Origin: Bradyrhizobium diazoefficiens USDA 110
GTDB lineage: Bacteria > Pseudomonadota > Alphaproteobacteria > Rhizobiales > Xanthobacteraceae
DNA: 64,000 nt
Reading direction: 5' to 3'
Assembly (NCBI RefSeq): GCF_000011365.1
Contig: NC_004463.1
Location: 2,528,001 to 2,592,000 of the forward strand
Shown here: piece by piece, positions 1 to 11,613 of the stretch
How positions within the stretch are numbered: position 1 is the first letter of the stretch
How the letters are laid out: the number at the start of each line of letters is the position of its first letter
Made by a program: the position numbers and the translations under genes
Notes under the pieces: generated by a model
The model's input: only the letters and a program-made list of their open reading frames with translations
The model's database searches: none
Told to the model about the DNA's origin: nothing

Positions 1-1071
1 CAGCCGTTCGGCGATGTCCGTTGCGTCGAACGGCGAGCACCGCGGCAGGATCAGGCCGAATTCGTCGCCGCCGAGCCGGGCCACCAGATCATGCGGGCGC
101 CGGTCCTGTTGCAGGAGGCGCGAGACCTGGCAGAGCAGGCGGTCGCCCGCAAGATGGCCGCAGCTGTCGTTGACGTTCTTGAACTGGTCGAGGTCGAGCA
201 GGATCAGGCCCAGCGAGCCTGCCGCGATATTGTCGAGCTCGCCTTGCAGGCGCGCCTCGAAGGCGCGGCGGTTGGCAAGGCCCGTCAGCCAGTCGTGCGA
301 CGCCTGCCAGGCCAGGCGCTCCTTCTCGGCATGCAGGGCATCCTCGAACGCCTGTCGTTGCAGCACCAATCGCCGCGTGTGCCAGATCAGCAGCAGGATC
401 AGCGTCACGGCGGTGAGGATGTTGATGCTGGTCAGCGTCAATTTGATCGCGCGGGAGCCTTCGCCCAGGACGGTGGAGAAGCGGTTGGCATGCACCGTGA
501 ACTGGGTGTTGAGCTCAGAGAGCCGCGACGACAGGAATCGCAGGCGGCCGCTGTCCTGAACAGGGCCCTTCTCCAGCTCGGACCGGATGACCTCGCCGAA
601 CACGCTCAGCTCCAGCAGCATCGGATCGGTGGCCGCCCACTCGCGGATCGCTTCCTGGAGGAAGCTGACGCGGTTGAAATAGCGAAACAGCCAGATCAAT
701 CCCGGAACGTCATCGGGATGGTTGCCGCCTTGCAGGAAGCCGATGCGGGCGGCTTCGACGTCGACGGGATCTCGCTCGAGCGCCCAGCGTGCGAACTCGT
801 CGCCGATCGGAACGGCGAGCGAGGCCTGGTATTGCGCGAACTGGCTCGGTTCGCCCGAATGCAAATAGCTATTGAGGAAATAGACGGCGTTCTTCTGCGA
901 GCGCGACCACAGCGCTTCGCCCGCGACATAGGCGCGGACCGATGACATCACCTCGAGGCTGAATCCCGCAATCGCCGCCTGAAGCACGACGACCATCACG
1001 AAAGGCGAGACGAGCTTGATGACATGAAGGAAGCTGTGTCCCTTCGTCGACGCCGATGTCCTGCGAAACAC
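1..1071 (-). CDS. Membrane GGDEF (diguanylate cyclase-type) protein, C-terminus cut by window edge
   Basis: The reverse strand is open from a GTG at 1071 to the left edge, giving about 357 residues without the C-terminus. A membrane helix lies near residues 13-35, followed by an extracytoplasmic region of about 200 residues and a second helix ending in LLLIWHTRR. A GGDEF domain then shows DWLTGLANRRAFE, the metal-binding LLDLDQFKNVND segment and the active-site RLGGDEFG. The intact GGDEF suggests c-di-GMP synthesis, with the periplasmic part as sensor. The extracytoplasmic region matches no family I can name. The GTG is chosen for a GGGGA seven bases upstream, but the frame stays open further up, so the start is uncertain. 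An EAL domain beyond the edge cannot be excluded. Confidence 0.85.
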   Translation of the reverse strand, partial: MFRRTSASTKGHSFLHVIKLVSPFVMVVVLQAAIAGFSLEVMSSVRAYVAGEALWSRSQKNAVYFLNSYLHSGEPSQFAQYQASLAVPIGDEFARWALERDPVDVEAARIGFLQGGNHPDDVPGLIWLFRYFNRVSFLQEAIREWAATDPMLLELSVFGEVIRSELEKGPVQDSGRLRFLSSRLSELNTQFTVHANRFSTVLGEGSRAIKLTLTSINILTAVTLILLLIWHTRRLVLQRQAFEDALHAEKERLAWQASHDWLTGLANRRAFEARLQGELDNIAAGSLGLILLDLDQFKNVNDSCGHLAGDRLLCQVSRLLQQDRRPHDLVARLGGDEFGLILPRCSPFDATDIAERL

Positions 1072-1308
1072 CCTTAGTTCCCCAAATCGATCAACGACCC
1101 CAGCGGAGCGTTGCGCCTGCAACGTCAAGTAGAAGGGATGGTTGCTTAACTCGACCTGAAAGACGCGGGGGACTGCGCCGTAGGGTGAAGGCGTCGTGAC
1201 GTGGATGCGCGCAGATCGCTTCAAATACTGAGGAAGCGGAACTGGCGCGGAATTGGCGAACCAATGCCGCGCATTCGTGGCGTGCGGTTTACCCGATCGA
1301 GAGAATTG

Positions 1309-2613
1309 CTAGACCAGCACCGGCTTGCGCACGCGGCCGACGTCGCCGAACACGCGCAGGTAACGCTCGATCTCCGAGGGGAGGCCGGTTGCCTTCTCCG
1401 GATTGTCGGAGAGCTTGACCGCCGGATGGCCGTCGACCGACGACACCTTGCAGACCAGCGAGATCGGATCGAGATTGAACGAGCCGTCCGGGGCGCAGCC
1501 GACGAAGTCGTTGGTGAGGTTGGTGCCCCAGCCGAAAGAGAGCCGCACGCGGCCGGTGAAGTGGTGATAGGTCTCCTCGATCGAGCCGACGTCCATCGCG
1601 TCGGAAAAGACGAGCAGCTTGTCCCTCGGGTTGCGGCCCTTCTTCTCCCACCAGGCGATGATCTCCTCGCCGGCCTGGATTGGCGGCGCGCTGTCGGGGC
1701 GGAAGCCGGTCCAGTCGGCGACCCATTCCGGCGCATCGCGTAGGAACGCTTTCGTACCGAAGGCGTCGGGCAGTGCGATCAGGAGGTTGCCGCCGTAGGT
1801 CTGACGCCACTGGTCGAGAATGCGATAGGGCGCCCAGCGCAACTCCTCGTCGTCCTTGGCGAGCCCGGCCGCGACCATCGGCAGCTCGTGCGCGTTGGTG
1901 CCGATGGCCTCGAGGTCGTTGTCCATCGCGAGCAGCACGTTGGAGGTGCCGATGAAGGAGGGGCCGAGGCCTTCCTTCACCGCCTCGACGCACCAGCGCT
2001 GCCAGAGAAAGCCGTGACGCCGGCGGGTGCCGAAGTCGGAGAGCCTCAGGTTCTCGAGCTTGCGCAGCCGCTCGACCTTGGTCCACAGCTTGGCCTTGGC
2101 GCGGGCGTAGAGCACGTCGAGCTCGAAGCGGCCGCGGCCCTTGATCGCCGCGCGCGAGCGCAGCTCGTTGAGAATCGCGAGCGCCGGAATCTCCCACATC
2201 GTGGTGTGGGTCCACGGCCCGTGGAAGTGCAATTCGTACTGCCCCTCGACCTTGCGCAGCTCGTATTCGGGCAGGCGGAATTCGGCCAGCCAGCGGATGA
2301 AATCCGCCGAGAACATGTGGGTCTTGCCGTAGAAGGTGTTACCGGCGAGCCAGATCAGCTCCTTCTTGGTGAAGCGGATGGTGCGGGCGTGGTCGAGCTG
2401 GGCGCGCAGCTCGCCCTCGTCGATGATCTCGGCGAGCCGCACATGGCGCGAGCGGTTGATGACCGAGAAGGTCACCTGCTGATTCGAGTAATCTTCCCGA
2501 ATCATCTGTAACATCAATAGCTTATAAAAGTCGGTATCGAGCAGGCTGCGGATGATGGGATCCAGCCGCCAGCTGTGATTGTAGGTCCGGCTCGCAATAT
2601 CGGTCACTGTCAT
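1309..2613 (-). CDS. pncB: Nicotinate phosphoribosyltransferase
   Basis: This 434-residue protein has the length and motifs of PncB, which makes nicotinate mononucleotide from nicotinate and PRPP with ATP hydrolysis in the Preiss-Handler NAD salvage pathway. Seen are an N-terminal [14 protein letters not shown] motif (residues 23-36), a GNTFYGK segment (91-97), [10 protein letters not shown] (193-202) and GTNAHE (238-243). His242 in the last motif is the likely phosphorylated histidine. It is a cytosolic enzyme. It stands alone, about 240 bases upstream of the GGDEF gene on the same strand and downstream of the aromatic cassette, with no sign of coupling to either. The ATG start places the DTDFYK motif at the position usual for the family. 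Confidence 0.95.
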   Translation of the reverse strand: MTVTDIASRTYNHSWRLDPIIRSLLDTDFYKLLMLQMIREDYSNQQVTFSVINRSRHVRLAEIIDEGELRAQLDHARTIRFTKKELIWLAGNTFYGKTHMFSADFIRWLAEFRLPEYELRKVEGQYELHFHGPWTHTTMWEIPALAILNELRSRAAIKGRGRFELDVLYARAKAKLWTKVERLRKLENLRLSDFGTRRRHGFLWQRWCVEAVKEGLGPSFIGTSNVLLAMDNDLEAIGTNAHELPMVAAGLAKDDEELRWAPYRILDQWRQTYGGNLLIALPDAFGTKAFLRDAPEWVADWTGFRPDSAPPIQAGEEIIAWWEKKGRNPRDKLLVFSDAMDVGSIEETYHHFTGRVRLSFGWGTNLTNDFVGCAPDGSFNLDPISLVCKVSSVDGHPAVKLSDNPEKATGLPSEIERYLRVFGDVGRVRKPVLV

Positions 2614-2796
2614 GGCCGAATTCTAGCGTGGCGGTCCGCGCGCAACCAGTGGGTTTGGCGAGGGGCGGCCTGAATTTGGGAAAGGCCTGTTGGAAGGCTG
2701 CCTCCCGTCACCGCCGGCCCGTACCGGAAGATGGCTTCGGCCTGATCCGGCAACGACGCCGAACATCCTGATATCGAGGGCGGTGCGAAGACGCGC

Positions 2797-2991
2797 CTAT
2801 CCGCGGCCGCTGCGCGCGCAGCTGATTGCCTCCGCGAGCACGTCGCGGTCGCCGATGTGATTGGCGAGCAGCAGGATCAGCCGAGCGTTCATGCGCAGCG
2901 CTTGCTCTTCGTTCAAATCCCGCTGGCTGCCGATCAGTTCGGCATAGAATCCGTCTGGATCGGCGATATTCGGTGAGCGGTTGAGCATCAT
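2797..2991 (-). CDS. DUF2783 family small protein
   Basis: This 64-residue acidic protein contains DPDGFYAELIGSQRDL and a helical ARLILLLANHIGD segment, the pattern of DUF2783. The family is known as a short partner encoded directly after FAD-dependent aromatic hydroxylases. Its start overlaps the stop of the FAD hydroxylase gene by 4 bases (ATGA, 2988-2991), so the two are probably translationally coupled. No signal peptide or membrane helix is seen. The biochemical role is not established; an accessory or stabilising subunit is an inference from the coupling. Confidence 0.8.
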   Translation of the reverse strand: MMLNRSPNIADPDGFYAELIGSQRDLNEEQALRMNARLILLLANHIGDRDVLAEAISCARSGRG

Positions 2992-4625
2992 GCCGCAATC
3001 TCCTTCTGCCGTACGGCGTCTTGAGCAGTAGCGCGCAACAGCGCCGCGGAGATCTTTCCTTCGTCGAAGCCGGCCCAGCGCGCGGCGACATATTGGTCGG
3101 GCCGGAAGAGGTATGTGGTGCCAGTCGACGTGCCGTAGCGACTCGCCAGAACACCCCTGGGATCATCAATGTCACGCCCGACACGGATGACCCGTGCCGC
3201 GATTGGCCCGACCTCGATCCGCTCGTTGTCCACCGCTTGGTCGAATGTCACGACGACGAAGCCCGCGCCAAGGCAGTTGAGAAACCAGTCGGGCTTGCCG
3301 CCAATCGTCACCGGAGCGTCCGCAGCGTTGGTGCCGGGCCGCATCTCGCCGTCGAGCAGGCTGTCGTCGAAGGTATTGAGGGGCGAGGTAACGTAAGGCG
3401 TTGGTGTCGACAGCCGGCCGCTGTTGACCAGTGGGCGCGCAAAGCCGTGATGCTGCGCGAGTTCGAGCACGGCGTCGCGGAAATGGCGGCTTACCTTGGT
3501 TTTTGGTGTGATGAAGTCGGTCGCTCGCGTCGAGTTCAGGATGTTGTCATCGGCGGCGTATGCGCGTTCGTCGTGATAGCTGTCGAGGAGCGCCTCCGGC
3601 GCCTCTCCACGCAATACCATAGCGAGCTTCCAGGCGAGATTGTCGATGTCCTGCACGCCGGTGTTGGCGCCGCGGGCACCGAACGGTGAGACCTGGTGTG
3701 CAGCATCGCCGGCAAACAGCACCCTGCCGTGGCGGAACTTGTCGATCCGCCGACAGGCGAACTGATAGATCGAGACCCATTCGAGCTCGAACTCCGTATC
3801 CTCGCCCAGCATCGCCTTGATGCGCGGGATGACCCGCTCCGGCCGCTTCTCCTCGTCGGGATCTGCGTCCCAGCCGAGCTGGAAGTCGATGCGCCATATG
3901 TCGTCGGCCTGCCGGTGCAGGAGCACGGACTGCGCGGGATGGAACGGCGGATCGAACCAGAACCAACGCTCGGTCGGGAAATCCGCCTTCATGGCGACGT
4001 CGGCGATCAGGAAGCGGTCCTCAAAGTACTGCCCCTTGAATTCGGCGCCTACCATCTTGCGCGTATCGGAATTGGCGCCGTCGCAGGCGATCACCCACTG
4101 CGCCTCCATAGTGAAGATGCCATCGGGCGTCTCCACCGCGAGCTCGGCATGATCGGCCGCCTGCTTGAGGCTGATCAGCCGGTGCTTCCAGCGTAGATCG
4201 ATGAGTGGGCTGGCGCGGCACCTGGCGACCAGGATCTCCTCCAAATGATATTGCTGGAGGTTGATCATGGCGGGCCACTCGTGGTCGCTCTCGGGCAGGA
4301 GGTCGAACTGGTAGGAAAGCTCGTCGCGAAAGAATACCTTGCCGACGTTCCAGCTCACGCCGCGTTCGACCATGGGATCGGCGCAGTCGAGCCGGTTCCA
4401 GATCTCCAGCGGGCGCTTGGCATAGCAGACGGCGCGTGAGCCGATGCTGACGGTATCGTTGTCGTCGAGCAAAACAACCGGCTGGCCGCGCGCCGCGCAA
4501 TCGAGGGCTGCGGTGAGCCCAACGGGACCTGCGCCGATGACGACGATCGGGTGCCGTTTGACGATGCCCTCGGCCTGTTCTTTCGAGCGCAAATAGCCGA
4601 ACTTCGGATAGATGTAGTTCGTCAT
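2988..4625 (-). CDS. FAD-dependent aromatic-ring hydroxylase (MhpA/PheA-like group)
   Basis: A 545-residue flavoprotein monooxygenase. It has the Rossmann GAGPVG motif at residues 31-36, a DG motif (ACDGANSDTRK) in the middle and the second FAD-binding motif GRVLFAGDAAHQVSPFGARG, then a C-terminal thioredoxin-like extension as in the MhpA and phenol-hydroxylase group. Family knowledge predicts NAD(P)H- and O2-dependent hydroxylation of a phenolic acid; the substrate cannot be read from the sequence. The gene lies between a VOC protein (28 bases upstream) and a DUF2783 protein (4-base overlap), with a divergent MarR regulator. This looks like a ligand-induced aromatic degradation operon. 3-(3-hydroxyphenyl)propionate is only one of several possible substrates. 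Confidence 0.88.
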   Translation of the reverse strand: MTNYIYPKFGYLRSKEQAEGIVKRHPIVVIGAGPVGLTAALDCAARGQPVVLLDDNDTVSIGSRAVCYAKRPLEIWNRLDCADPMVERGVSWNVGKVFFRDELSYQFDLLPESDHEWPAMINLQQYHLEEILVARCRASPLIDLRWKHRLISLKQAADHAELAVETPDGIFTMEAQWVIACDGANSDTRKMVGAEFKGQYFEDRFLIADVAMKADFPTERWFWFDPPFHPAQSVLLHRQADDIWRIDFQLGWDADPDEEKRPERVIPRIKAMLGEDTEFELEWVSIYQFACRRIDKFRHGRVLFAGDAAHQVSPFGARGANTGVQDIDNLAWKLAMVLRGEAPEALLDSYHDERAYAADDNILNSTRATDFITPKTKVSRHFRDAVLELAQHHGFARPLVNSGRLSTPTPYVTSPLNTFDDSLLDGEMRPGTNAADAPVTIGGKPDWFLNCLGAGFVVVTFDQAVDNERIEVGPIAARVIRVGRDIDDPRGVLASRYGTSTGTTYLFRPDQYVAARWAGFDEGKISAALLRATAQDAVRQKEIAA

Positions 4626-4653
4626 GTCCGGTTCCTCGCGAGTCGTGCCGAAT

Positions 4654-5196
4654 TCAATGTGCGTCCTGAAACTCTTTCTCGTGCATCCAGGCGTTATGCC
4701 GTGGCGGACGCTTGGTGCGCGACCATTCCTCGACCATCTCGTGCGCGACCGATTTCATGCGGTCGATCTGGTCCGGCGTGGCGGTCCAGGCCGCGATCTC
4801 GAGGCGGTGGCCGCTCGGATCGCGAAAGTAGATGGACTTGAAGATGGTGTGGTCGGTGACGCCGACGACGTCGAGGCCGGCAGCTTCCGCGCGCGCCCGG
4901 GCTTCCTCGAGCTCGGCGAGGTCCTTGACCTGAAAGGCGATGTGCTGGGTCCATTCCGGCGTGTTGGGATCGCGGCCCATGGGCGGCGAGTTCGGCAGCT
5001 CGAAGAAGGCGAGGATGTTGCCGTTCCCTGCATCGAGGAAAATGTGCATGTACGGATCGGGTGCCTTGGTGGAAGGCACGCGATCCTCGGCGATCGCGCC
5101 GAGAAGATCCATGTTCAAGACCTTCTTGTAGAACTCGACGGTTGCCTTGGCGTCGACGCAGCGATAGGCGACGTGATGGATCTTCTCGATTTTCAT
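4654..5196 (-). CDS. VOC family protein (glyoxalase/ring-cleavage dioxygenase fold)
   Basis: A 180-residue single-module vicinal-oxygen-chelate protein. Likely metal ligands are His7 or His8 in IHHVAYRC, His85 in TQHIAF and Glu133 in GHRLEIAAW, matching the H-H-E ligand pattern of the superfamily. It is first in the operon with the FAD hydroxylase and DUF2783 protein and diverges from a MarR gene. It may act on the hydroxylated ring or on a downstream intermediate. VOC proteins of this size include isomerases, lyases and dioxygenases, so no reaction is assigned. The ATG at 5196 is the first in-frame start after the shared regulatory gap. Confidence 0.85.
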   Translation of the reverse strand: MKIEKIHHVAYRCVDAKATVEFYKKVLNMDLLGAIAEDRVPSTKAPDPYMHIFLDAGNGNILAFFELPNSPPMGRDPNTPEWTQHIAFQVKDLAELEEARARAEAAGLDVVGVTDHTIFKSIYFRDPSGHRLEIAAWTATPDQIDRMKSVAHEMVEEWSRTKRPPRHNAWMHEKEFQDAH

Positions 5197-5211
5197 GGCG
5201 GCGTCACTCCC

Positions 5212-5269
5212 TTTGATGGTTGCGGAATTAGTATCAAATGTTACAATCTCCGGGGTTGATCTGGATCAA
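5212..5269. promoter_or_regulatory. Candidate MarR operator region between VOC and MarR genes
   Basis: The 120-base divergent gap holds a perfect inverted repeat TTGATC-TG-GATCAA at 5256-5269. A second, wider pair, TTTGAT at 5212-5217 and ATCAAA at 5233-5238, has the same half-site. MarR dimers bind palindromes of this size in the promoters they share with target operons. That this site is bound by the adjacent MarR protein is inferred from position and symmetry only. Confidence 0.5.
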
Positions 5270-5316
5270 TCTGCCCGGAAAACTTTTGCAGGAATGCAAG
5301 CCAGGGACTGAGCGGC

Positions 5317-5805
5317 ATGGCGGGACGTTTGCGCGAAGCACGAAATAGGGCAGCGGGTCCGGCGCAGGATGCCGGCACCGAGCTCGATCTGCAGCAGTAT
5401 TTTCCGTATCGGCTGGCGCGTCTGGCCGAACAGGTGTCGCTGGCCGTGGCCGAAGTCTATTCGGAACGCTTTGCGCTGACGCGTCAGGAATGGCGTGTGC
5501 TTGCCATTCTTGGCGCGCGGACCCAGATTGCGACCAAGGAAATCGGGCCGCTCACCACGCTCGACAAGATGCAGGTCAGCCGCGCCGTCCAGGGACTGGA
5601 GACGCGCGGCATCGTCAGCCGAAAACATGCTTCTGATGACCGTCGCGAGCTGATCGTTTCGCTGACGTCAGCAGGCCGCGCGCTTTTCCGCAAGATCGTG
5701 CCGTTCGCGCTGGAACGGGAGACGAGGCTGCTTGCCGTGCTGACTTCGGAGGAGGTCGAGGTTCTCGACCGCGCGATGCGCAAGCTGTCGGCGGAATTGA
5801 CCTGA
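5317..5805 (+). CDS. MarR family transcriptional regulator
   Basis: A 162-residue protein with a MarR-type winged helix. The recognition region TTLDKMQVSRAVQGLETRG is followed by the wing DDRRELIVSLTSAG and a dimerising C-terminal helix. Such regulators usually repress aromatic-compound genes and are released by a phenolic ligand. It is divergent from the VOC/FAD-hydroxylase/DUF2783 operon with a palindromic operator candidate between them, so that operon and itself are the likely targets. The N-terminal 25 residues are basic and low in complexity, so a later start is possible, but no better ribosome site is obvious. Confidence 0.9.
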   Translation: MAGRLREARNRAAGPAQDAGTELDLQQYFPYRLARLAEQVSLAVAEVYSERFALTRQEWRVLAILGARTQIATKEIGPLTTLDKMQVSRAVQGLETRGIVSRKHASDDRRELIVSLTSAGRALFRKIVPFALERETRLLAVLTSEEVEVLDRAMRKLSAELT

Positions 5806-5831
5806 AGTTCGGACGTTCCCGATTCTGCCGT

Positions 5832-6761
5832 TCATGCTCCTGCGGCGGTCTCTGCTACCGTCTCGAGCTGGTTCCTGATCCAGCGATGGGCCGGGTCTTT
5901 CTGGTAGCGCTGGTGCCAGACCATGAACATCGGCAGCTCGGCCAGGGTCCGAGTGCCCGAGGCCAGCGGAATTCGGGCATGTGCGAAGCCCTGCATGACA
6001 CCGGACGCGAGCAGGCTCGGCATGCTCGCGAGCATCTGCGTGCCGCGCAGGAACGACGGCACGCCTGAAAAGCTCGGCACGGAGATGGCGATGTCGCGGT
6101 GGAAGCCGTTGGCCGCCAGCCGGCGGTCGAAGTCGAGCCGCTCATTGTCGGTGTAGACCACGGTGATGTGGCGCGCTGCGAGATAGGCGCTGCGACCGGC
6201 GGGCGCGGTACGTGCCTTCGGGTCAAAGTAACAGACATAGTGGTCGCTCAGCACGCGCTTCTGCACGATGTCGACGCCGGACGGCGGCAGCGGCGTGATC
6301 ATGAGATCGCACCGGTTCTCGCGCAGCATCGCGGGGGAGGGGGACTGCGAGGGGATTACCCGCAGGTGCAGGCTCTTCACCTGTTCGCTGACATGGCCGA
6401 AGAAGCGCGGCAGCAACAGGTCGCGCTGGAAATCGTTGGCGGCGATCGTCAGCGAGAGCTGGGCCTGCGCCGGCTCGAAGCTGACGCCGCCGGCAAAGCT
6501 GCGCATCTCGTCGATCAGCGCACGCGCCTTCGCCGCGAGGGCCTGGGCGTGCGCGGTGGCGACGATGCCGCGGCCGGACTTGGCGAACAGCGGATCTCCA
6601 GCGATCCGCCGCAGCTTGTTCAGGCTGTGGCTGACGGCGGATTGCGTCAGGCCGAGCCGCGTTGCCGCCGCCGTCACCGAGCCTTCTTCCAGCACGGCGA
6701 GGAACAATTCGAGGGCATGGCCGTCGAGGGACAAATGATCTATTTTTTTCATGGAATTCAT
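5832..6761 (-). CDS. LysR family transcriptional regulator, divergent from pcaHG
   Basis: A 309-residue LysR-type regulator. The N-terminal winged helix (ELFLAVLEEGSVTAAATRLG, then TQSAVSHSLNKLR) is followed by DPLFAKSGRG and a periplasmic-binding-protein-like effector domain. The helix sequence recalls the NodD/LeuO-like group rather than typical PcaQ. I place the start at ATG 6761 rather than the open ATG at 6800, because the upstream stretch would run through a LysR-type operator (6772-6790) and has no ribosome site. It is divergent from pcaH, and control of protocatechuate cleavage by an aromatic effector is the likely role. It converges with the MarR gene, with 26 bases between stops. 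Confidence 0.9.
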   Translation of the reverse strand: MNSMKKIDHLSLDGHALELFLAVLEEGSVTAAATRLGLTQSAVSHSLNKLRRIAGDPLFAKSGRGIVATAHAQALAAKARALIDEMRSFAGGVSFEPAQAQLSLTIAANDFQRDLLLPRFFGHVSEQVKSLHLRVIPSQSPSPAMLRENRCDLMITPLPPSGVDIVQKRVLSDHYVCYFDPKARTAPAGRSAYLAARHITVVYTDNERLDFDRRLAANGFHRDIAISVPSFSGVPSFLRGTQMLASMPSLLASGVMQGFAHARIPLASGTRTLAELPMFMVWHQRYQKDPAHRWIRNQLETVAETAAGA

Positions 6762-6771
6762 TATAATCGAT

Positions 6772-6790
6772 CTATTTATCTTGAGAATAG
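6772..6790. promoter_or_regulatory. LysR-type box (T-N11-A) upstream of pcaH
   Basis: CTAT-N11-ATAG forms a perfect 4+4 inverted repeat containing the T-N11-A core typical of LysR-type regulator recognition sites. It lies 11 bases before the chosen start of the LysR gene and about 70 bases before pcaH, the expected geometry for autorepression and divergent activation. A related sequence, GATCTATTT, recurs at 6738-6746 inside the start of the LysR gene. Binding is inferred. Confidence 0.55.
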
Positions 6791-6844
6791 GTGGCGGCAT
6801 TATCGTTCAATAAGCCGCGCACCCGGGACCCCGGGATGCCCTAG

Positions 6845-7648
<804 letters not shown>

Positions 7649-7652
7649 GCCG

Positions 7653-8279
7653 ATGCCGCAGCCGCTCCACTATCTCAAGGAAACCGCCTCGCAGACCGCC
7701 GGCCCCTACGTCCACATCGGCCTGATCCCGGCCATGGCCGGCTTCGATATCTTCGAGAAGAACTTTTCCAACGTGCTGGTGACGCCGAACACCCGGGGCG
7801 AACGCATCACGCTGGAAGGCAAGGTGCTTGACGGCACCGGTACGCCGCTGCGCGACGTGCTGCTGGAAATCTGGCAGGCCAATGCGGCCGGCCGCTACAA
7901 CCATCCGGCCGACCGCTCGGCCGGCGCGCTGGAGCAGGAGTTTCGCGGCTGGGGCCGCGCCGGCTCCGACTTCGACAGCGGGCTCGTGACCTTCGAGACC
8001 ATCAAGCCCGGCGCCATCACCGACAAGGCGGGGCGCAAATGCGCGCCACACGTCAATGTCTGGATCGTCGCGCGCGGCATCAATATCGGTCTCAACACGC
8101 GGCTCTATTTCTCGGATGAAGAGGCTGCCAACGCCGGAGACCCCGTGCTCAACCTGATCGAACAGCCGGCGCGGCGCAAGACGTTGATCGCAACGCGAAG
8201 CGAGCGCGCCGGGAAGGTCGTGTATTCCTTCACGGTCAATTTGCAGGGGCCCGAGGAGACCGTGTTCTTCGACGTCTGA
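7653..8279 (+). CDS. pcaG: Protocatechuate 3,4-dioxygenase alpha subunit
   Basis: A 208-residue alpha subunit of the intradiol dioxygenase. It shares the beta-sandwich motifs with PcaH (LLEIWQANAAGRYNHP) but lacks the iron ligands: the beta-subunit HIH position reads APHVNVWIVARG here, as expected for PcaG. The N-terminal SQTAGPYVHIGL segment is typical. The frame is open further upstream into pcaH, but the ATG at 7653, 4 bases after the pcaH stop, gives the family length. The H-then-G gene order and tight spacing indicate one transcript and coupled assembly of the heteromultimer. Confidence 0.96.
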   Translation: MPQPLHYLKETASQTAGPYVHIGLIPAMAGFDIFEKNFSNVLVTPNTRGERITLEGKVLDGTGTPLRDVLLEIWQANAAGRYNHPADRSAGALEQEFRGWGRAGSDFDSGLVTFETIKPGAITDKAGRKCAPHVNVWIVARGINIGLNTRLYFSDEEAANAGDPVLNLIEQPARRKTLIATRSERAGKVVYSFTVNLQGPEETVFFDV

Positions 8280-8303
8280 GAGTCGTGCGGCCTCCCGCAG
8301 GGA

Positions 8304-8915
8304 TCACTCCACCTGGTCGCCGCGATCGATCGCTACGCGCGCGAGGAATTGCGGTAACTGGCGCATCTCGCGCGATCCCGGCCGATTGGCCGGATCGCGC
8401 CCCACTTTTGGTTTCAGTTCTGCCAAATCAATGAATACGTCCGCCTGTCGGCGCAGGTCGTCGGCGACCATGGCTGGCTGAGTGCAGAGTGTGGAGACGA
8501 CCGTTACGCGGACACCGCGGCGCTGCAGCGCTTCCACCAGCGAACGAAAATTGCCATCGCCCGAGAACAACACGATCTGATCGACGTGCTCGGCGAGCTC
8601 CATCGCATTTACGGCGAGGTCGACATCCATGCTGCCCTTCACCTTGCGGCGGCCGGTGATGGCGTCGACGAATTCCTTCGTGAACTTGGTGACGACGGTG
8701 TATCCGTTATAGTCGAGCCAATCGATCAAGGGGCGGATCGACGAATACTCCTGATCCTCGATGAGGGTCGTGTAGTAGAAGGCCCGCAACAGCGCACCTC
8801 GGCTTTGGAATTCGCCGAGCAGACGCCTGTAGTCGATGTCGAAGCCGAGCGCCTTGGAGGTGGCATGGAGATTGGAGCCATCGATAAAGAGTGCGATCTT
8901 CTCAATCGAAGACAT
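8304..8915 (-). CDS. NYN domain (LabA-like) protein
   Basis: A 203-residue NYN-domain protein of the PIN-like nuclease fold. Acidic motifs are IALFIDGSNL (Asp12), KGSMDVDLAVNAM and IVLFSGDGNF, which form the expected metal-binding cluster. This places it in the LabA/DUF88 group, predicted RNases; Synechococcus LabA is linked to clock output. It is cytosolic. It converges with pcaG, with 24 bases between, and appears to be a single-gene unit unrelated to its catabolic neighbours. The RNA substrate is unknown. Confidence 0.9.
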   Translation of the reverse strand: MSSIEKIALFIDGSNLHATSKALGFDIDYRRLLGEFQSRGALLRAFYYTTLIEDQEYSSIRPLIDWLDYNGYTVVTKFTKEFVDAITGRRKVKGSMDVDLAVNAMELAEHVDQIVLFSGDGNFRSLVEALQRRGVRVTVVSTLCTQPAMVADDLRRQADVFIDLAELKPKVGRDPANRPGSREMRQLPQFLARVAIDRGDQVE

Positions 8916-9275
8916 TCTGCGTAAATCTCCAGTTGCACGCGAAAGGCGGCCGATCCCACCGCCAGGGCGCGGTGTGTCGGCCGGAAGAACAATGAAGGCA
9001 CCGATGGCTTGCCGAAAAAGCAGCGCAGACGACCGGACAGGGGCGGCCGTCTTGCGCCCAGGTTAGGGAGGATCCAATGCCACTAGCGCCAGGGCGCCGA
9101 ATGCAGCCAGGCTAAGGCGCGCGCGTTCCCTACTCAATTGTACTGAGGTAAAGGGCCTCTATCCAAAGGATAGGGCCCGATATACGAAGGTAAGTGGCAG
9201 CGCGGGCAACAAAGGCCATTGCGGTTCCCAGCGTGGCCTTCGACCATGGGCGCGGCTGTTCGATCGGCTGATGTG
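8916..9275. other. 360-base intergenic region without a supported gene
   Basis: No open frame with convincing codon use or a ribosome site was found. The stretch contains a bulged hairpin, GGGCC-T-CTATCC / GGATAG-GGCCC with an AAA loop, at 9153-9178. It lies downstream of the AraC-type gene on the minus strand and could end that transcript, although no T-run follows. The part near 8916 must hold the promoter of the NYN gene. Confidence 0.5.
9153..9178. terminator. Bulged hairpin downstream of the AraC-type gene
   Basis: An inverted repeat with a 5+6 bp stem, one bulged T and an AAA loop lies about 100 bases past the stop of the AraC regulator (minus strand). It has no U-tract in either direction, so termination is a guess. 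Confidence 0.3.
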
Positions 9276-11404
<2,129 letters not shown>

Positions 11405-11433
11405 GCGAGATGATCGCGCAACACGCGATGCTG

Positions 11434-11590
11434 CCCTCCCTTCTCCCCTTGTGGGAGAAGGTGGCGCGAAGCGCCGGATGAGGGGTATGTCTCCGCGAAT
11501 TCAAGTGAGAGTTGGATGCGCCGAGAGAAACCCCTCACCCGTCTCGCCGCCTTGCGGCGAGCCACCCTCTCCCGCAAGGGGAGAGGGGAA
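11434..11590. repeat. Palindromic intergenic repeat (REP/RIME-like)
   Basis: Between pobA and the cyclase gene lie two facing copies of a palindromic motif. The first, 11434-11486, reads CCCTCCCTTCTCCCC through GGATGAGGGGT. The second, 11530-11590, reads CCCCTCACCC through GGGGAGAGGGG. The halves are mutually inverted and each has an internal hairpin (CCTTGTGGGAGAAGG; CGCCGCCTTGCGGCG). This style of repeat is common between genes in Bradyrhizobium and related rhizobia. Here it separates convergent genes and may act as a bidirectional terminator. Confidence 0.75.
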
Positions 11591-11613
11591 GCTAGCGCTC
11601 TCGGCTGACGCGG

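Noticed and set aside
11434..11590. Inverted repeats considered as an insertion-sequence end
   Set aside because: No transposase or target duplication is present. The motif is a short palindromic intergenic repeat typical of rhizobia.
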